64,000 bases of DNA, from NCBI RefSeq assembly GCF_002934365.1, contig NZ_PTIY01000003.1, forward strand, positions 62,001 to 126,000, in the 5' to 3' direction. The notes under the pieces are model-generated. The model did no database searches, was not told the DNA's origin, and saw nothing but the letters and a program-made list of their open reading frames with translations. The DNA comes from Methylobacter tundripaludum. GTDB lineage: Bacteria > Pseudomonadota > Gammaproteobacteria > Methylococcales > Methylomonadaceae. A program made the translations under genes and the position numbers. The first letter of the stretch is position 1. Each line of letters opens with the position of its first letter. Shown here in pieces: positions 17,757 through 24,689 of the stretch.

Positions 17757-18468
17757 ACCTAAAAACTATATAGGCTCGGCGCTGTTATTTGTCGGAATCT
17801 TCTCGACCGCTACCATTGCCGGGCTATTGATTCTGTTGACCACGCCGTTTCCGTTTGTAATCCGCTACAACATCTCAAAGGCCTGGTGTACGGTTGTGTT
17901 ATGGATGTCCAAGGCTTTTTGCGGTCTCCGTTATGAAGTCGAAGGACTCGAGCGGATTAATCCGCAACAAGCTGTGATTGTGTTAAGCAATCATCAATCC
18001 GCATGGGAAACGCTGGCGTTACGGCATATTCTTCCGATGCAAAGCGTTTTATTGAAACGCTCGTTGCTGATGTTCCCGATTTGGGGCTGGGCGCTCGGCG
18101 TCGTCAAGTCCATCGCCATAGACAGGAACAACCAGCGCGCCGCATTGCGCATCTTGCTGGAAAAGGGGGCGCTTTATTTAAGCCAGGGTTTATGGATAGT
18201 TATTTTCCCTGAAGGCACCCGGACCGCAGCGGGCGAAGTCAGAAAGTTCAGTGCAGGCGGGGCCATGCTGGCGCAAAAAACCGGCGTTCCGGTCATGCCG
18301 CTCGCGCATAACGCCGGCGATTTTTGGCCGCGCTACAGCTTTTTAAAATATCCCGGCGTCATCAAGGTAAAAATCGGTCCGCTGATAGCGACTAAGGGAC
18401 GCAAAGCCGCCGACATCAACGCCGACGCGGAAGCCTGGATAGCTCAGGCAATTAAGGAGATGGATTAA
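17722..18468 (+). CDS. plsC: 1-acyl-sn-glycerol-3-phosphate acyltransferase
   Basis: About 248 residues. Makes phosphatidic acid from lysophosphatidic acid at the inner membrane. One long hydrophobic N-terminal segment (LLFVGIFSTATIAGLLILLT), then the acyltransferase motifs: LSNHQSAWETL, where the usual H-x4-D appears as H-x4-E, and FPEGTRTAAGE. The ATG at 17722 is chosen over TTG 17710; it lies within the shifted 3' end of gmhB, so translation is coupled if that gene is intact. The glyQS-gmhB-plsC order is a familiar gammaproteobacterial arrangement. Confidence 0.85.
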   Translation: MTQQNSSQPDNRPKNYIGSALLFVGIFSTATIAGLLILLTTPFPFVIRYNISKAWCTVVLWMSKAFCGLRYEVEGLERINPQQAVIVLSNHQSAWETLALRHILPMQSVLLKRSLLMFPIWGWALGVVKSIAIDRNNQRAALRILLEKGALYLSQGLWIVIFPEGTRTAAGEVRKFSAGGAMLAQKTGVPVMPLAHNAGDFWPRYSFLKYPGVIKVKIGPLIATKGRKAADINADAEAWIAQAIKEMD

Positions 18469-18480
18469 TTGCAGGCCAAT

Positions 18481-18539
18481 GGCGAAAGACAAAGGGCAAA
18501 CGCTCTCTTTTGCCCTTTGCCCTTTGCCTTTCGCCTTTT
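18481..18539 (+). terminator. Long hairpin terminator after plsC
   Basis: GGCGAAAG-CAAAGGGCAAA at 18481-18500 pairs with TTTGCCCTTTGCCTTTCGCC sequences ending at 18535, followed by TTTT. The stem is long and slightly bulged by an extra CCCTTTG unit. It should end the glyQS-gmhB-plsC transcript before the lipoprotein gene. Confidence 0.6.
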
Positions 18540-18601
18540 ACTCTTCACATATGCGTATAATGCCGCACATTGCATTTCAATTTAATAATGGTAACGCTCA
18601 C

Positions 18602-19018
18602 ATGAAAAAACTACTGCTCATTTCCCTATCGGCATTATTGCTCCCTGCCTGCGCAGATAAAACCCAATACGAACAGACTGTACTGGAGCAAATGCAGCTG
18701 GAAAAAGACATTAAGGATTACAAGCTGTCCCCCGAACGCATGGCTAAATGCGTTGTTGAGACAACTTCAAAAAACATGCCCGGCATTTTTGTTCTGGACC
18801 CCAAGCGCTTGACCGCTTACCGCAACTATACAAGAATGTTGATGCTGTCATCGTCTCAAGACCCTAAAAAAACCCTTGAAGAACTGCGTACTGAGTTCGG
18901 CTCGCCAAAAGAACTCGCAGACGCTCATTCAAACTATACCGAAAGCCTGATGGACTGTTTAGCCGTCCTGATTGCGGAATCGGAAGAAACTATAGAGCCT
19001 GCAAAAGAAGCAAAATAA
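18602..19018 (+). CDS. Small lipoprotein of unknown function
   Basis: A 138-residue protein. The start at 18602 gives a lipoprotein signal MKKLLLISLSALLLPAC/ADK with lipobox LPAC. The mature part is helical and charged, with two further cysteines (in MAKCVVETT and LMDCLAVL) that could pair in the periplasm. It is preceded by a terminator hairpin, so it has its own promoter. No family is recognised. Confidence 0.7.
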   Translation: MKKLLLISLSALLLPACADKTQYEQTVLEQMQLEKDIKDYKLSPERMAKCVVETTSKNMPGIFVLDPKRLTAYRNYTRMLMLSSSQDPKKTLEELRTEFGSPKELADAHSNYTESLMDCLAVLIAESEETIEPAKEAK

Positions 19019-19081
19019 CGCTGTTGTCGTTCGGCAACGCAACCGGCGGCGGCCTCTTTCCGGCCGCCGCCGACATAAACA

Positions 19082-19567
19082 TCATCCAGCCCCGCAACAG
19101 CGCTTAAATTTCTTGCCGCTACCGCATGAACACGGCGCATTCTTGCCCTGATTGGTCTGTAATCCGACCTTGCCGATGGACTTAACCAGCCCGTCCAGAT
19201 AAAGCCAGCCGCCCGCCCGTTTAACAAACTGGCTGATTTCATTCATCACGTACTCTTCGCCATCCTGCGAATAATACGCCTTAAACTCCACCACGCCTTT
19301 CGTATCCTTGGCTCCGCCTTTTTTAGTGTTGCCGATTTCCAGACGTCGCCACTCGACTTTTTCCTTGGAAAAGTCGATCGACTCCGGGCGCACAGTGGCA
19401 TCCCAAGTCTCCAGCAAATACTCGGCGTTATGCAGGGCGTAAGCGGTAAAGCGCGAGCGCATCAAGGCTTCGGCAGTTAGCGGCTTTTTTTCGCCGGAAT
19501 GAAATAAACCGCAGCATTGGGCGTATGCAACGCCCGAGCCGCAACGACAGAAGGCGGGGGTATCCAA
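19082..19567 (-). CDS. YchJ-like SEC-C motif protein
   Basis: A 161-residue protein with zinc-binding SEC-C motifs at both ends: CRCGSGVAYAQCCG at residues about 8-21 and CSCGSGKKFKRCCG at the C-terminus. The middle contains AEALMRSRFTAYALHNAEYLLETW, the signature of the YchJ/UPF0225 family. Full length for the family. Function is not established; SEC-C motifs bind zinc, as at the C-terminus of SecA. Single gene, convergent with the lipoprotein. Confidence 0.85.
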   Translation of the reverse strand: MDTPAFCRCGSGVAYAQCCGLFHSGEKKPLTAEALMRSRFTAYALHNAEYLLETWDATVRPESIDFSKEKVEWRRLEIGNTKKGGAKDTKGVVEFKAYYSQDGEEYVMNEISQFVKRAGGWLYLDGLVKSIGKVGLQTNQGKNAPCSCGSGKKFKRCCGAG

Positions 19568-19689
19568 CAGAAATTCCTTGTTAAAATTTTGGCTTATTTT
19601 ACCTTGATTCCTGTTTATTTGCTTAGCCGCGGATTTTCACAGACAAACGCTGATGTTGATGCGGCATAACTATTTATGGCTTGTTTTTT

Positions 19690-19774
19690 CACCATGAAGG
19701 GCATGAAGATAATGAAGGGACGAGAAGTTACCCGTTCATACCATAAGGAGCGCAATCTTCATGGTCTTCATGGT
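19690..19774. repeat. Hairpin repeat of the CACCATGAAGG type
   Basis: CACCATGAAGGGCATGAAG (19690-19708) and its inverted counterpart CTTCATGGTCTTCATGGT (19757-19774) flank about 48 bases. A sibling with the same design occurs at 62220-62291 (CACCACGAAGG...CTTCGTGGTG). These are dispersed intergenic repeats of the host chromosome; function unknown. Confidence 0.6.
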
Positions 19775-19882
19775 AAAAATAAATGACAATTTCTGTAATC
19801 AGCCCTCATTTTGCGCCGGCTCCATCTGATATTGCAAAGAACCCATCCATCTGGGCTTAACTGCATAAAAATGTCCATAGGT

Positions 19883-19888
19883 TATAAT
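19883..19888 (+). promoter_or_regulatory. Former dusA promoter -10 box (candidate)
   Basis: TATAAT at 19883-19888 lies about 57 bases before the displaced native dusA start and is the best -10 box in this 400-bp gap (19,568-19,990). Apart from this and the hairpin repeat, the gap shows no gene. The -35 region is weak. After integration this promoter would drive only the 28-codon dusA stub and then read into the phage left end. Confidence 0.4.
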
Positions 19889-19944
19889 GCTCAACCGTTA
19901 CGTTCGCGCCCATCGCTAACCCTTAACCAGCCCCCGATAACACA

Positions 19945-20031
19945 TTGATCTCTGACAAAATTAAAGCCCATCATCCCAGCAGAAAATTCTGCATTGCGCC
20001 GATGCTCGATTGGATACATTGTTTAATTTAA
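19945..20031 (+). pseudogene. dusA: Displaced native 5' end of dusA
   Basis: A frame from TTG 19945 encodes ISDKIKAHHPSRK followed by [14 protein letters not shown] and a stop at 20031. FCIAPMLDW is the conserved N-terminal strand of tRNA-dihydrouridine synthase A and matches LCIAPMLDW of the intact dusA at 59,507. Phage integration split the gene at this point: the original start stays here and the body lies 39.6 kb away with a phage-supplied start. The exact original start codon is uncertain; TTG is the only usual initiator in frame. Confidence 0.8.
19990..20017. other. attL
   Basis: TGCATTGCGCCGATGCTCGA then TTGGATAC. Aligned with 59591-59618 (TGCATTGCCCCAATGCTCGA then CTGGACCG) it matches at about 23 of the 28 positions, including an identical ATGCTCGA block at 20002-20009. 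It lies inside the codons for CIAPMLDW of dusA, a known phage and island insertion site. The crossover position within the block is not fixed. Confidence 0.8.
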
Positions 20032-20071
20032 GCATTAAATAACAACATCTTATATGATTTATATTATGCAT

Positions 20072-20090
20072 GTAGGACATATGTAGGTCA
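20072..20090 (+). promoter_or_regulatory. Candidate integrase arm-type sites, left end
   Basis: GTAGG occurs at 20072-20076 and again at 20083-20087, 11 bases apart (one helical turn), about 65 bp inside attL. The right end has the same pair, also 11 bases apart (59553 and 59564), and GTAGGACT forms one arm of the inverted repeat at the integrase start. The pentamer is short and also occurs by chance, so assignment as integrase or excisionase sites is inference. Confidence 0.35.
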
Positions 20091-20345
20091 GCCGTTCATT
20101 TTTTGCCATTGCTCAAGCGCCTTTTCGCGCTGGGCGTCGATAAGGTTGGCTAGGTCTTCAACGTGGACCATAAACGCGGATTTCTGCGTTCCACAGCGAA
20201 ACGTCGGCACGGGCAATCTGTTTAGGTTGGCCCGTTTTGCAGCCTCCGGCGGCTTTAAGCCGAAATATTTCTCGCAAACCTTGTCAAGCTCAACGCTGGC
20301 CGTTGAGTATTCGGCCATCAGTGCAAAAAATGTTGATGTCTTCAT
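20088..20345 (-). CDS. PrtN-family transcriptional activator
   Basis: An 85-residue protein matching the pyocin activator PrtN family: MKTSTFFALMAEYSTASVEL, VCEKYFGLKPPEAAKRA, LPVPTFRC, and VHVEDLANLIDAQRE. PrtN drives pyocin genes in Pseudomonas after DNA damage; phage homologues often sit next to att sites. Here it is the last gene of the leftward operon, abutting attL, so roles in excision or induction are equally plausible. It starts four bases after the truncated PAPS-reductase-like gene. Confidence 0.75.
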   Translation of the reverse strand: MKTSTFFALMAEYSTASVELDKVCEKYFGLKPPEAAKRANLNRLPVPTFRCGTQKSAFMVHVEDLANLIDAQREKALEQWQKMNG

Positions 20346-20348
20346 TCT

Positions 20349-20756
20349 TCACGCCTTGATTTTAAGTTTTGGTTGATGGTGTTCTGGCAATTCTCGTAAT
20401 TTTCGGCGTATGGGGTCTATTTTAAAGTCAACGGTGCATTGTCTTCTTAGTAAGTTTATCCGTCCATCGCCTTCAGTAATCCAGGCGGGTGGGGCTGATT
20501 GTTGATAATTATTGCCATTTTTCGAGGTACGCACGACCAAAGCGATTTCTGAAATATTACCCGTGGTAACTCGGTGGATAGGGTACGGCAATTGCTGTTC
20601 AAGCCAGTGTAGCCATTTGTACACCGAATCCGGCTCCGATTGGGTATCTGCAAAAATTGCGCAGTCTGGCATATCGATCTCGCCGTGTGCGGCCATTGGC
20701 GCTAATGTCGAACTTTGAACGCCAGCGCCCAGGCTTAATACGCGTATCGGATTCAT
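20349..20756 (-). CDS. PAPS-reductase-like (adenine nucleotide alpha hydrolase) protein, C-terminally truncated
   Basis: About 135 residues. The start MNPIRVLSLGAGVQSSTLA contains the PP-loop (SLGAGVQSS) of the PAPS reductase/adenine nucleotide alpha hydrolase fold. CAIFADTQSEPDSVYKWL and RRQCTVDFKIDPIRRKLREL follow, as in phage members of the family. Those are normally about twice this length; here the frame ends soon after RRKLREL, four bases before prtN, so the second half seems deleted. The ATG overlaps the previous stop (TGATG). Function in phages is not established; activity of the short form is doubtful. Confidence 0.65.
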   Translation of the reverse strand: MNPIRVLSLGAGVQSSTLAPMAAHGEIDMPDCAIFADTQSEPDSVYKWLHWLEQQLPYPIHRVTTGNISEIALVVRTSKNGNNYQQSAPPAWITEGDGRINLLRRQCTVDFKIDPIRRKLRELPEHHQPKLKIKA

Positions 20757-21217
20757 CAGTAGCTCACTGCAATCGGATATTCCGATATGCTGTTGCTGAA
20801 TCTGGATAGTTCTGGGCGTAGTTGTTGCGGTTCGCATTCATTACGCACGGGAACATGAACGCGTTTTGATTTTCCGGTGCCGGTGAATTTATGAGCGGGC
20901 CTAATACCAATGTGTATTTTCGAAATGGCGCTGCTGTCGAGGCGAGCCATTGGCTGTTTATATGTCCCAACGGGGGCGCGATCGGCTGCAACAAAGACCA
21001 TCGATTTGAGGTTATTAAGTCGTAGCCATTCCAGAACGGCCAATCTCGGGTAGATTAGCTTGCCTTTTGGCCCCGGCCTGGAGGGTTTTGGAAAGCCCCA
21101 TTTGTCACGAATGGTGACAAATCCGACTTTTGCCAGTGAGCAGCCTGCCATTTTGGCTATGTCCTCACGGGTAACTTCGGTTTCCGGGTCTATCGGTGCT
21201 GTAATTACTTTGCTCAT
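20756..21217 (-). CDS. Phage protein with AlpA/excisionase-like helix-turn-helix
   Basis: A 153-residue protein. Residues 14-70 (EVTREDIAKMAGCSLAKVGF through KLIYPRLAVLEWLRLNN) form a winged-helix HTH of the MerR/AlpA/excisionase type. The C-terminal half is basic and unassigned (KFTGTGKSKRVHVPVRNE). It overlaps the genes on both sides by four and one bases. Its place near attL allows a role in excision or control of early genes. Family call is by pattern only. Confidence 0.5.
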   Translation of the reverse strand: MSKVITAPIDPETEVTREDIAKMAGCSLAKVGFVTIRDKWGFPKPSRPGPKGKLIYPRLAVLEWLRLNNLKSMVFVAADRAPVGTYKQPMARLDSSAISKIHIGIRPAHKFTGTGKSKRVHVPVRNECEPQQLRPELSRFSNSISEYPIAVSY

Positions 21218-21312
21218 GCTGCGGCCTGCTGTTGGTTGCTCATCAGTTGTTGCGCCAGTTCTTCGCTTAGGCGTTGTTTTGATTTCCAGGGCGTTGGTTT
21301 ATTGGGTTTCAT
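21214..21312 (-). CDS. Small coupled phage protein, 32 aa
   Basis: A 32-codon frame (MKPNKPTPWKSKQRL, then SEELAQQLMSNQQQAAA) starts at 21312, five bases after the M15 peptidase stop, with GGAG about nine bases upstream. It ends ATGA into the start of the next gene. The tight overlap pattern, shared with its neighbours, is the main reason to believe it is translated. Basic N-terminus and Gln-rich C-terminus; function unknown. Confidence 0.5.
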   Translation of the reverse strand: MKPNKPTPWKSKQRLSEELAQQLMSNQQQAAA

Positions 21313-21319
21313 CAGCGAA

Positions 21320-21745
21320 TTACTCCGGCAGGCGGGATAATTGAAAGTGCATGCCGTCCGGCATTGACCAGTTGCCGCCCCAATCGAAGTCAGCGTCGGT
21401 GAAGCAGGCGACCAATTCCTTCGGCATAGTTGGTTTTTTCCCATAGCCGTTCCAGGCGGCGTTTATGTCAATAGCTACACCCCACGAATGCAATGACGGT
21501 GTTGTGCCCTGCGCTTTTTTGCGGATGTTGAAGCAGCCGTCAAAGGTTTTTAGCTGCTGGATCAGTCCGCGGTCGATGATATTGGCAAATGCCCGCTCTA
21601 ACGGCGGGATGATGTCTCTGTTGCAATATAAACGTTTAGGGATTGCGCCGATCTCAAGGTGGTGCGGTACATCCCATAGTGTCATTGCGGCTTCTTTTTC
21701 GGCTGGTCCGTATTTTGCAAGGCAGGTTTTGTGTGAGACGGTCAT
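21320..21745 (-). CDS. M15-family peptidase, probable endolysin
   Basis: A 141-residue zinc peptidase of the VanY/L-alanyl-D-glutamate peptidase type. SLHSWGVAIDIN gives the first zinc ligands (His, Asp), DFDWGGNW the conserved loop with the catalytic acid, and PDGMHFQL the last zinc histidine. Size matches phage endolysins that cleave peptidoglycan cross-links. No signal peptide, so holins would be needed for release; two holin genes are 21 kb away in the late operon. Its place in the leftward early operon is unusual. The GTG/ATG start overlaps the previous stop. Confidence 0.75.
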   Translation of the reverse strand: MTVSHKTCLAKYGPAEKEAAMTLWDVPHHLEIGAIPKRLYCNRDIIPPLERAFANIIDRGLIQQLKTFDGCFNIRKKAQGTTPSLHSWGVAIDINAAWNGYGKKPTMPKELVACFTDADFDWGGNWSMPDGMHFQLSRLPE

Positions 21746-22308
21746 GTTGATTTTCCTATTGGAGATTTGTTAATTCTGGTGAAGGGGAACTCGGATACGC
21801 GGGTCTCCAGTTTCTCCCGATCGTTCTTATGATTTATTAATTGCAACTCCATTTTATTAATTTGCTCTTCGAGTTCTGCTATCCTACTGGTAAGTCCTAT
21901 TATTTTGCAGTCGGCGGTATTCTTGGCCCAGGCGATGACTGTGTTTATGTCGGTTGAAAACGTATTGTCATACATTATGTAGCCGTCGTGTGTGACGTTC
22001 GGCCAGCCCGGCATTTCGCATTGCTTTTCGATGATGTCGGCGCCGTTGTAGGTATAGACTATTACCGATGCCGTAAACGTGTCAGGCGACTGAATAAGTT
22101 TGCGTAGCATCGCTGGATCGGCATCCATTTCGCGCAGATAGCGGCTAAGGTCTTCATTGTTCAGGCTATGGATGCGTTTTTTTATGGTTCCATCGAGTCC
22201 GATTACGATAATGTTGTGGAAATAGGCCGATCCGATGCAGATGCCTTCTTCAGTGACCTGGACGATGTGCGCTATGCGGTAATGCTCTTTCATGTTTTTC
22301 CAGCCCAC
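21742..22308 (-). CDS. Phage hypothetical protein with C-terminal coiled coil
   Basis: Up to 188 residues. The N-terminal 130 residues look like a mixed alpha/beta domain (AHIVQVTEEGICIGSAYFHN, IIVIGLDGTIKKR). Residues about 140-170 (IAELEEQINKMELQLINHK) form a coiled coil. It starts with GTG 22308 overlapping the previous stop, or with ATG 22293, which gives MKEHYRIAH. It overlaps the M15 gene by four bases. Family not recognised. Confidence 0.6.
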   Translation of the reverse strand: MGWKNMKEHYRIAHIVQVTEEGICIGSAYFHNIIVIGLDGTIKKRIHSLNNEDLSRYLREMDADPAMLRKLIQSPDTFTASVIVYTYNGADIIEKQCEMPGWPNVTHDGYIMYDNTFSTDINTVIAWAKNTADCKIIGLTSRIAELEEQINKMELQLINHKNDREKLETRVSEFPFTRINKSPIGKST

Positions 22309-22544
22309 TAGATCACCTCCACTCTGGACAGCGCTATATAGTTATGGATGCCCTTTAGCCAGATAATTGGCGTCGATTTCATTAACAGCATAGCCGGCGC
22401 CGATGTCGGCGCTTTGGTTACAACGCCGAGGCTGTTGGATACTTGTACTAATGTGCCTACGGGGTGCTTTAGGTTCCACTCATCAACCGTGTTTTTTCCG
22501 TGCGTGATGGTTTCTGACGTGTCGCGTGGTGTTATTTTGCACAT
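22308..22544 (-). CDS. Phage hypothetical protein, 78 aa
   Basis: A 78-residue protein with a compact beta-rich pattern: HPVGTLVQVSNSLGVVTKAPTSAP, then TPIIWLKGIHNYIALSRVEV. Short proteins of the form PVGTPV..VWLEGI.GCY.LDRV are frequent in early phage operons and have no known role. Two bases separate it from the upstream membrane protein gene and its stop overlaps the next start. Confidence 0.6.
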   Translation of the reverse strand: MCKITPRDTSETITHGKNTVDEWNLKHPVGTLVQVSNSLGVVTKAPTSAPAMLLMKSTPIIWLKGIHNYIALSRVEVI

Positions 22545-22546
22545 AA

Positions 22547-22780
22547 TTATTGCTCCGGGTTGTTGTGGTCGCCGGGATCATGCAAGTACGCCGAATTATC
22601 GAACTGCGAGTTATCTGGAGCGCAAACAACATCGATAACTGTGGCTATTAATGCAGATATAACAACGGTGAGTCCTATTATGCACAGCCAGGTTTCTATT
22701 TTTTCTCGTTTGTTTTCTGACTGCTCTTGCTCAAGGTATCTGCGATGCAAATGGATTTGATCAAACATGAATATTTTCAT
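22547..22780 (-). CDS. Phage single-span membrane protein
   Basis: A 77-residue protein. A charged N-terminal segment (RRYLEQEQSENKREKIE) precedes one transmembrane helix WLCIIGLTVVISALIATVID and an acidic tail. N-in topology is likely from the positive charges. No family recognised. Inhibition of superinfection or of host envelope functions would be typical for such genes, but nothing in the sequence shows it. Confidence 0.55.
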   Translation of the reverse strand: MKIFMFDQIHLHRRYLEQEQSENKREKIETWLCIIGLTVVISALIATVIDVVCAPDNSQFDNSAYLHDPGDHNNPEQ

Positions 22781-22814
22781 GGTGTCGCCTCGTGATGTAA
22801 AAATATCCGGGTTG

Positions 22815-22836
22815 CATGGCGCATTTCTGCGCCATG
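22815..22836 (-). other. Perfect hairpin with GAAA tetraloop
   Basis: CATGGCGCA and its exact complement enclose TTTC on the plus strand. Read on the transcribed minus strand this is a 9-bp stem capped by GAAA, a stable GNRA loop. It lies in the gap between the DUF2303 gene and the membrane protein gene. No U-tract follows directly, so an RNA processing or stability element is more likely than a terminator. Confidence 0.55.
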
Positions 22837-22848
22837 GTTAGGTTCCAG

Positions 22849-23688
22849 TTATGATTGATACTCCATATTGCCGATATAGATGCTGATACCATCAACAGTA
22901 ATGCTGCTTTGGATCTTGTCGCGGAATTGCTCGGCGATTTTTTCTTGATGTTGCGCCAGCTGAACGATGCGATATTTCAGAAACACTTCTTTTGTGTCTG
23001 GCATGGCACGAAGTTGGCAGTCGAAAACGACTTTTTCAAAGCCGTCGTGGGGGATGGTTTTGAAGAGAAACCCGGCAGGCGGTTGCTCTGCCCCGGCAGT
23101 GACTTCGATTGACTCCATTGCGGAGCGATTTGCGGCAAAGTTGCCGACTTCGGTTTCCGATGTGTTCGTTGCGGAAGTTTTTAGTTTGCGCAAGGTTCTG
23201 ATGGTGGATTTGAAATCTGCAATATTTTGATCGCTAGATCCGTAGTAAAAAGACACGTTATCTTGCCAATCTTCGGCAAAATCGATAAAGCTTTGCTGGT
23301 TCATCCGTTCGTCGTGAAGGCGGATTAACGCGGCATAGGCGGGTGTTCTATCCAGAGCTACGTTGGCTTTATGCTTGCCCCAGTTGGGCGCTTCGTGACT
23401 GCCCATATCGATAATGGCCGCCGCCGTCATTTTGTTCTGATCGATAAATACACCAGTATCCGAGGTGGCATTTCCGTCTATGTAGCCGACGAATTCGGAC
23501 AATACGGCGGTTCTGAATGTTCCGCGAAACTGATCAGGATTCGGCAACAGCCGTTCCAGATTTTCGACCGAGTAGTCTTTTGGAATAACGATAGCGGTTA
23601 TGGGTGGGTGTTGGCTTATTTCATGTTGCGCCGCTTTGGCCGCAGATAGACCTGCGATTGCTTCTATTGCTGATTTGTCCATTGACAT
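22849..23688 (-). CDS. DUF2303 family phage protein (YfdQ-like)
   Basis: A 279-residue protein with the DUF2303 pattern: IPKDYSVENLERLLPNPDQFRGTF near residue 36, AAIIDMGSHEAPNWGKHKA, FIDFAEDWQDNV, and a C-terminal FLKYRIVQLAQHQEKIAEQFRD. E. coli prophage CPS-53 YfdQ belongs to the same family. Role unknown; members usually sit in early operons beside recombination or small regulatory genes. It directly follows the 23,691-24,044 gene, two bases apart. Confidence 0.75.
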   Translation of the reverse strand: MSMDKSAIEAIAGLSAAKAAQHEISQHPPITAIVIPKDYSVENLERLLPNPDQFRGTFRTAVLSEFVGYIDGNATSDTGVFIDQNKMTAAAIIDMGSHEAPNWGKHKANVALDRTPAYAALIRLHDERMNQQSFIDFAEDWQDNVSFYYGSSDQNIADFKSTIRTLRKLKTSATNTSETEVGNFAANRSAMESIEVTAGAEQPPAGFLFKTIPHDGFEKVVFDCQLRAMPDTKEVFLKYRIVQLAQHQEKIAEQFRDKIQSSITVDGISIYIGNMEYQS

Positions 23689-23690
23689 TG

Positions 23691-24044
23691 TTAGCCGCCT
23701 ATTTTGGTTACGTTGCCGCGCTTTTCAGACTCTTTAAAAAGATCGTCTTGTGTTTGCGGGCTGATGGTTAAATAGCCGAGGTTGTCGGCGTACATTGGGG
23801 TTGAGGTGGTGTTTTCCTCACTGGTTTTTCCGTTTTTGGTCGGCCTGGAAAATTTCAGCGTATGTTTTATTTGCACGCTGCTGCTGTCGCCGATCCGATC
23901 AAGGTCGAGCGTGATGCTGACTTGGCCTTTTTTGCCTGTGGCGATTACGCCCATGGCTACTTGCTTTAGGGCTTCGTGGGTTTTTTGGGCAAATATCCCG
24001 GCGTCTAGTTCGCCGAGTGTTTCGTCTAAGGTTGGTTTTGCCAT
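23691..24044 (-). CDS. Phage hypothetical protein, 117 aa
   Basis: Start at 24044 (MAKPTLDETLGELDAGIF) is set by GGAGAG a few bases upstream; the open frame runs on to 24149 into the structured-RNA region without support. The protein has a helical N-terminus and a beta-rich core (VSITLDLDRIGDSSSVQIKH). It is paired with the DUF2303 gene. No firm family assignment, although proteins of this shape commonly precede DUF2303 genes. Confidence 0.65.
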   Translation of the reverse strand: MAKPTLDETLGELDAGIFAQKTHEALKQVAMGVIATGKKGQVSITLDLDRIGDSSSVQIKHTLKFSRPTKNGKTSEENTTSTPMYADNLGYLTISPQTQDDLFKESEKRGNVTKIGG

Positions 24045-24065
24045 TGTGGCTCTCCGGTTGGTTTT

Positions 24066-24090
24066 AAAAAGGTGCGCATGGGGCGCATCC
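24066..24090 (-). terminator. Terminator-like hairpin at the 3' side of the structured-RNA region
   Basis: On the minus strand GG-A-TGCGC (24090-24083) pairs with GCGCACC (24077-24071) around CCCAT, followed by TTTTT (24070-24066). One bulged A. It lies 22 bases before the start of the 24,044 gene. It would end or attenuate the RNA coming from 24,640. Confidence 0.5.
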
Positions 24091-24640
24091 AGTGGTTTAA
24101 AGGGTTTAAAGCCGCGTCCGTGCGACTGATGTTGTTGGCGTTTCCGCATCTTTGCCCGGCTTGAGACGAGTTGGGCTGCTCGTATTTGTTAATGCTGTGC
24201 AGGCCGGGCGTTAATCCGGCTCGACGGACTGTTTAAATCGCAGCTTCCCGTCCGGTCAAGGATAGGTAAGACCAGCATCGGCCCCGTCTAGGCTTTTGGG
24301 ATATGATCCCCGTTCCCATGTGTTTCTACTTTCAACACCGCTGCACAATAGTGGGCACTGATGGATAACCGGCCATTGGCCGCCATTGGCCGTTCTGAAT
24401 TTAACCTTTTAAATCCAGTACCCACTATTGTTGCCTCTCCTTACTGTCCCAGGGAGAGGCGTCTGGTTGCACCGGTAACCACACCGGTTGATGCTTGTCT
24501 TTCCAGCATGTCAGTGCGCTGGTTTATTGACTGGTCCTGTTCGGGACGGCTACACTCTCGGTCTATCCGGTTTTGGAGTCCGGCAACTCATCTTTCTCGG
24601 CGATTTCTCGCTGTCGAAATTCGGTTAAGCGGTGGTCTCA
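24066..24640 (-). ncRNA. Candidate large structured non-coding RNA (about 575 nt)
   Basis: A gene-free stretch on the transcribed strand of the PL operon, dense in hairpins. Stems: 24154-24160/24203-24209 with nested 24166-24170/24179-24183; 24298-24302/24306-24310; 24346-24360/24416-24430 (15 pairs, one mismatch); 24433-24440/24453-24460 (8 perfect pairs); 24491-24495/24505-24509; 24534-24537/24544-24547; 24600-24603/24608-24611 with a GAAA loop when read on the minus strand. It is bracketed by terminator-like hairpins at both ends. Size, ornateness and phage setting recall the ROOL and GOLLD RNA classes; no match to either is claimed. Decayed coding sequence is the main alternative. Confidence 0.5.
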
Positions 24641-24662
24641 AAAAATGCCCTGTTGCCAGGGC
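24639..24662 (-). terminator. Intrinsic terminator after the first PL gene
   Basis: On the minus strand GCCCTG-GCAA-CAGGGC (24662-24647) followed by A and six T (24645-24640). A GNRA-capped stem plus U-tract is a canonical terminator. It sits 27 bases after the stop of the 24,690-24,935 gene and at the 5' edge of the structured-RNA region, so expression beyond it needs read-through, antitermination or another promoter. Confidence 0.75.
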
Positions 24663-24689
24663 GAGGTAGAGGCCGCTGCTTGGTAAATC

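Noticed and set aside
24066-24662. Retron or diversity-generating element RNA
   Set aside because: No reverse transcriptase gene anywhere in the prophage and no template/variable repeat pair was seen.
24361-24669. Plus-strand 102-codon frame over the structured-RNA region
   Set aside because: Runs against the operon, is Ser/Arg/Pro-rich without domains and crosses all the hairpins; more likely chance.
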